Shown here one piece after another: positions 14,084 to 17,528 of a DNA stretch of 17,528 nucleotides (position 1 is the stretch's first letter; each line of letters begins with the position of its first letter). A program made the translations under genes and the position numbers. The stretch is from an uncultured Eubacteriales bacterium (GTDB lineage Bacteria > Bacillota > Clostridia > Oscillospirales > Oscillospiraceae): the NCBI GenBank assembly GCA_900540635.1, contig UQGU01000048.1:1-17528 (forward strand), read 5' to 3'. Under the pieces are notes generated by a model that searched no databases, was not told the DNA's origin, and saw nothing but the letters and a program-made list of their open reading frames with translations.

Positions 14084-14830
14084 ATGAACGTATTCCTGAC
14101 CCTGGCCTGCCTGTTCTTCATCGGCAGTGTCACCGGCTGGGTGATCGAGCTGCTGTTCCGCAACATCGTTCACCACAATAAGAAGTGGGTGAATCCCGGC
14201 TTCTGCACCGGCCCCTATCTGCCCATCTACGGCTTCGGCCTGTGTACGCTGTACCTGCTGGCGAATCTGGAGCAATATGGCTGGATCACGAACCCGGTAT
14301 GGAATAAAATTGTGCTCTTCATTGCCATGGCCATTGGCATGACCCTCATCGAGTATATCGCCGGACTGTTCTGCCTGAAATACTTCAAGGTCATGCTCTG
14401 GGACTATTCCAACCTCTGGGGCAACATTCAGGGCCTGATCTGCCCCCTGTTCTCCTTCTTCTGGGCGCTGCTGGGAGCGGTGTACTATTTCTTTGTGCAC
14501 CCCTATGTGCTGGGGGCTCTGGACTGGCTGTCCAGGAATCTGGCCTTCTCCTTCTTCATCGGCATGTTCTTCGGCGTCTTTCTCATCGATGTGTGCCATT
14601 CCGCCAATCTGGTGGTCAAGCTCAAGGCCTTTGCAGAGGAGAACCGCATGGTGGTCCGCTACGAGGCCGTCAAGAAGCACATCCGGGAGAATTTCGAGAC
14701 CGGCAACCGGCACTTCAAGTACAATTTCTTCCGTCCCTTCCATGACGAGCATCCCCTGGAGGAGCGCCTGAAGGAAATGCGGGAAGAGATGAGGGAAAAG
14801 CTGGAAAAATACAAGCTGCAAAAGCAGTAA
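14084..14830 (+). CDS. PF06541 ('CmpB-type putative ABC transporter permease') membrane protein
   Basis: A 248-residue membrane protein read from ATG 14084 (MNVFLTLACLFFIGS), chosen because AGGAGG at 14071-14076 lies 7 nt upstream. An ATG at 14066 in the same frame lies before that site. PF06541 motifs: FFIGSVTGWVIELLF at 11-25, WVNPGFCTGPYLPIYGFG at 35-52, LIEYIAG at 88-94, LWDYSN at 105-110 and IQGLICPLFSFFWALLGAVY at 115-134. The last ~70 residues are a charged helical cytosolic tail ending in Glu/Arg/Lys-rich helices (EERLKEMREEMREKLEKYKL). No ABC ATPase is present, so transport is unproven. It leads an apparent operon, with ftsH starting 21 nt after its stop. The context suggests a membrane-quality or envelope role, but this is inference. 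Confidence 0.82.
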   Translation: MNVFLTLACLFFIGSVTGWVIELLFRNIVHHNKKWVNPGFCTGPYLPIYGFGLCTLYLLANLEQYGWITNPVWNKIVLFIAMAIGMTLIEYIAGLFCLKYFKVMLWDYSNLWGNIQGLICPLFSFFWALLGAVYYFFVHPYVLGALDWLSRNLAFSFFIGMFFGVFLIDVCHSANLVVKLKAFAEENRMVVRYEAVKKHIRENFETGNRHFKYNFFRPFHDEHPLEERLKEMREEMREKLEKYKLQKQ

Positions 14831-14851
14831 AATAAAAACAGGAGGTATTTT

Positions 14852-16666
14852 ATGAATGAGGTAAAACAGCCGAAAAAGCCCCTTGCCTATTACTACGGCA
14901 TTGTGCTCCTGCTGCTGCTGGTGTTCAACTGGCTGGTCATGCCCCTGATCACCGACGCCAAAATCAAGGAAGTGGACTATGGCACTTTCATGTCCATGAC
15001 CGAGCAGAAGAACATCGGCCGGGTAGAGATTGAGGACAACCAGATCCTCTTCACCGACAAGGGGGAGACCCAGGTCTATAAGACGGGCGTGATGCAAGAC
15101 CCTGATCTGGTCCAGCGGCTCTATGATGCCGGGGCCACCTTCAGCAGCGAAATCGTGGAGGAGACCTCGCCCCTGCTGACCTTCCTGCTGTCCTTTATTG
15201 TGCCGCTGGTGCTCTTCATCGCCCTGGGTCAGTTCATGTCCCGGAAGCTGATGGACAAGATGGGCGGCCCCAATGCCATGTCCTTCAACATGGGCAAGTC
15301 CAATGCCAAGGTCTACGTCAAGTCCTCCGACGGCATTCGCTTCTCCGATGTGGCGGGCGTGGAAGAGGCTGAGGAGAGCCTGACGGAGATCGTCAATTAT
15401 CTGCACGACCCCACCAAGTATCGGGAGATCGGCGCTACCATGCCCAAGGGCGTCCTGCTGGTAGGCCCTCCGGGCACCGGCAAGACCATGCTTGCCAAGG
15501 CCGTGGCCGGTGAGGCGGATGTGCCCTTCTTCTCCATTTCCGGCTCGGAATTCGTGGAGATGTTCGTGGGCATGGGCGCCAGCAAGGTTCGGGACCTCTT
15601 CAAGCAGGCCAAGGAGAAGGCGCCCTGCATTGTCTTTATCGATGAGATCGATGCCATTGGCCAGAAGCGCTCCGGCGGGGCCTACGGCGGCAATGACGAG
15701 CGGGAGCAGACCCTGAACCAGCTGCTCACCGAAATGGACGGCTTTGAGGGCAACTCCGGCGTTATGATCCTGGCTGCCACCAACCGGCCAGAATCCCTTG
15801 ACCCCGCCCTGACCCGCCCCGGCCGGTTTGACCGCCGGGTTCCCGTGGAGCTGCCGGACCTGAAGGGCCGGGAGGCCATTTTGAAGGTCCACGCCAAGAA
15901 GGTCAAACTGGCGGAGGATGTGAATTTTGAGACCATCGCCCGGATGGCCTCCGGTGCCAGCGGCGCAGAGCTGGCCAACATCATCAACGAGGCCGCCCTG
16001 CGGGCCGTCCGGGATGGCCGGAAGGCCGCGAATGAGGCGGATTTGGAGGAATCCATTGAAACCGTCATCGCGGGCTACCAGAAGAAGAACGCCATTCTCA
16101 CCGACAAGGAGAAAATGGCCGTTTCCTACCATGAGATCGGCCATGCCCTGGTGGCGGCATTGCAGACCCACTCCGCCCCCGTGCAGAAGATCACCATCAT
16201 TCCCAGAACCTCCGGCGCACTGGGCTACACCATGCAGGTGGAGGAGGGCAACCACTACCTGATGACCAAGGAGGAGCTGGAGAACAAGATCGCCACCCTC
16301 ACCGGCGGCCGTGCCGCGGAAGAGGTGGCCCTGGGCACCGTTTCCACCGGCGCTTCCAACGACATCGAGCAGGCTACCAAGCTGGCCCGGGCCATGATCA
16401 CCCGCTACGGCATGAGCGACAGCTTCGATATGGTGGCCCTGGAAACCGTTACCAATCAATATCTGGGCGGCGACACCAGCCTGGCCTGCTCTGCCGAGAC
16501 CCAGACCAAGATCGATGCTCTGGTGGTGGAGACGGTGAAGCAGCAGCATGAGAAGGCTCTGAAACTGCTGAAGGAGAACCGGGACAAGCTGGAGACCCTG
16601 TCTCAGTACCTCTACCGGAAGGAGACCATTACCGGCGAGGAATTCATGGAGCTGCTGAACAAATGA
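14852..16666 (+). CDS. ftsH: ATP-dependent zinc metalloprotease FtsH
   Basis: A 604-residue membrane-anchored AAA+ protease that degrades misfolded membrane and some soluble regulatory proteins. Two membrane segments, about 14-33 and 107-127, frame an external domain. The AAA module has Walker A GPPGTGKT at 205-212, the pore loop FVGMGA at 238-243, Walker B VFIDEID at 261-267 and the second region of homology with TRPGRFDRR at 321-329. The M41 peptidase domain has HEIGH at 427-431 (His427, His431, catalytic Glu428) and the third zinc ligand Asp504 in ASNDIEQATK. The length is slightly short because the variable acidic tail is missing. GGAGG (14841-14845) lies 6 nt before the ATG. The stop overlaps the start of the glycosyltransferase gene (ATGA), so the two are translationally coupled. 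The usual tilS/hpt neighbours are absent from the window. Confidence 0.97.
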   Translation: MNEVKQPKKPLAYYYGIVLLLLLVFNWLVMPLITDAKIKEVDYGTFMSMTEQKNIGRVEIEDNQILFTDKGETQVYKTGVMQDPDLVQRLYDAGATFSSEIVEETSPLLTFLLSFIVPLVLFIALGQFMSRKLMDKMGGPNAMSFNMGKSNAKVYVKSSDGIRFSDVAGVEEAEESLTEIVNYLHDPTKYREIGATMPKGVLLVGPPGTGKTMLAKAVAGEADVPFFSISGSEFVEMFVGMGASKVRDLFKQAKEKAPCIVFIDEIDAIGQKRSGGAYGGNDEREQTLNQLLTEMDGFEGNSGVMILAATNRPESLDPALTRPGRFDRRVPVELPDLKGREAILKVHAKKVKLAEDVNFETIARMASGASGAELANIINEAALRAVRDGRKAANEADLEESIETVIAGYQKKNAILTDKEKMAVSYHEIGHALVAALQTHSAPVQKITIIPRTSGALGYTMQVEEGNHYLMTKEELENKIATLTGGRAAEEVALGTVSTGASNDIEQATKLARAMITRYGMSDSFDMVALETVTNQYLGGDTSLACSAETQTKIDALVVETVKQQHEKALKLLKENRDKLETLSQYLYRKETITGEEFMELLNK

Positions 16667-17454
16667 ACCTGCTGTTCTGCATCAATCAAAGCTTCCGCCC
16701 TCTGCTCTGCCAGTGCCTGCGCTCCATCGTGAAAAACGGGGGCGAGGAGGCGTATGACGCCTATATTCTCCATTCGGACCTGACCGTAGAGGATTTTGGG
16801 GCCATCGAAGCCGTCAGCGACCGGGTGCACTGCCGCTTTGTGACGGTGAATGCCAAGGACTTTGAGGGCTTCCCGGAGAGCAGCCGCTACCCCAGGCAGA
16901 TCTTCTACCGTCTGGCAGCGCCGCTGCTGCTGCCGAAAGAATTGGACAGAATCCTCTATCTGGATGTGGATACCCTGGTGATCAACCCCCTGCGGGAGCT
17001 GTACGCCATGGATTTTGCAGGCAATTATTACATTGCCTGCACCCATATCCGGGAGACCCTGACCCGGCTCAATGACCGCCGCCTGAATGTCCCGGCAGGT
17101 ACGCCCTATGTGAACACCGGCGTGATGGTGCTGAATCTGGCAGCGCTGCGGGAAAATCTGACCATGGACATGCTCCGCCGGACGGCTTTGGAAAAAATCG
17201 ACACCTTCTGGCTGCCGGACCAGGACCTGCTCACCGTAATGCACGGGGACAAGATCCTGCTGGCAGACACCCAGAAATACAACCTCAGCGACCGTATCCT
17301 GAACATCTACAACGCCAACCCCGAAAATCCCCGGCACGACCTGACCTGGGTGCGGGAAAATACCGTGATCATCCACTATTGCGGCAAAAACCGCCCCTGG
17401 AAGCCCCACTATGTGGGCAGTCTGGGCGTGTTTTATGAGGAAATGAAAGAATAA
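16663..17454 (+). CDS. Family 8 glycosyltransferase
   Basis: A 263-residue GT-A fold transferase (PF01501, like LgtC/GspA and glycogenin). It would transfer a hexose from a UDP-sugar to an envelope or other acceptor that cannot be read from the sequence. Motifs: N-terminal MNLLFCINQSF, the DxD metal/nucleotide site DVD at 101-103 in RILYLDVDTLV, YVNTGVMVLNL at 149-159, DQDLLT at 186-191 (catalytic region) and HYCGKNRPWK at 238-247, the usual HxxGxxKPW end motif with Arg in place of Lys. There is no membrane segment, so it is probably cytosolic or peripheral. It overlaps ftsH by 4 nt (ATGA) with no strong Shine-Dalgarno of its own, which implies coupling to ftsH. After the stop the window ends in a palindromic repeat. 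Confidence 0.92.
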   Translation: MNLLFCINQSFRPLLCQCLRSIVKNGGEEAYDAYILHSDLTVEDFGAIEAVSDRVHCRFVTVNAKDFEGFPESSRYPRQIFYRLAAPLLLPKELDRILYLDVDTLVINPLRELYAMDFAGNYYIACTHIRETLTRLNDRRLNVPAGTPYVNTGVMVLNLAALRENLTMDMLRRTALEKIDTFWLPDQDLLTVMHGDKILLADTQKYNLSDRILNIYNANPENPRHDLTWVRENTVIIHYCGKNRPWKPHYVGSLGVFYEEMKE

Positions 17455-17472
17455 AAATTCGGCGCTCCATAA

Positions 17473-17528
17473 CCTTCCCCTCCGGGGAAGGGGGACCGCC
17501 GCAGCGGCGGTGCGTCGCGCAGCGAATC
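17473..17528. repeat. Palindromic intergenic repeat, cut by the window end
   Basis: Two perfect hairpins stand next to each other: CCTTCCCC-TCC-GGGGAAGG (17473-17491) and ACCGCCGC-A-GCGGCGGT (17495-17511). GC-rich sequence with further self-complementarity follows to the edge. The layout matches REP/BIME-like intergenic repeats common in Oscillospiraceae-type genomes (recalled, not checked). It starts 18 nt after the glycosyltransferase stop and might also help end that transcript, although no T-run follows. Confidence 0.6.

Noticed and set aside
14069..16549. 826-codon open frame on the - strand opposite ftsH and the PF06541 gene
   Set aside because: It mirrors two genes with complete family motifs; it is rich in His, Gly, Leu and Gln with no recognisable domain, as expected when a strongly GC3-biased gene is read backwards.

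Overview
The window reads as chromosomal DNA of a fairly GC-rich anaerobic Firmicute, most likely a gut Clostridia member of the Oscillospiraceae/Ruminococcaceae type. This is inferred from strong AGGAGG-type Shine-Dalgarno sites, a multi-subunit sodium-pumping oxaloacetate decarboxylase beside ATP-dependent PEP carboxykinase, a FeoA-FeoB fusion followed by a small Cys-rich partner, two membrane proteins of the PF06541 ('CmpB') family, and palindromic intergenic repeats. No species-level marker (rRNA, tRNA) is present.

Region 1 (1-4465, + strand) is central metabolism: the 3' end of pckA, a leader with two hairpins, then oadA, an OadG-like membrane subunit, a separate biotin carrier and oadB, closed by a strong terminator. 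Together these could take PEP to oxaloacetate (making ATP) and then to pyruvate (pumping Na+). Region 2 (4509-6344) is a TetR-family regulator divergent from an NAD-dependent epimerase/dehydratase. Their promoters overlap on a perfect 15-bp palindrome, and the pair is visibly AT-richer than its surroundings. Region 3 (6356-9497, - strand) holds rpe, an O-acetylhomoserine sulfhydrylase and a LysR regulator. A palindromic repeat element lies between the last two, and LysR-like inverted repeats sit at the sulfhydrylase promoter.

Region 4 (9536-12196) is ferrous iron uptake: a FeoA-FeoB fusion and a 45-residue Cys-rich protein too short for ordinary ORF cut-offs. Its promoter is divergent from, and shares sequence blocks with, the rpe promoter. 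Region 5 (12201-17454) is envelope and quality control: a DivIVA-like coiled-coil protein and a PF06541 protein on the - strand. A second, divergent PF06541 protein then leads an apparent operon with the membrane protease FtsH and a family 8 glycosyltransferase. The window ends inside another palindromic intergenic repeat.

All protein-coding genes fall into recognisable families. I did not find a clearly new multi-gene system. The most interesting signals are regulatory or repeat structures (5149-5198, 7307-7407, 8773-8825, 9536-9627) and the head-to-head PF06541 pair next to ftsH. No rRNA, tRNA, CRISPR array, transposase, phage gene or known riboswitch was seen, and no gene-free stretch exceeds about 175 bases.
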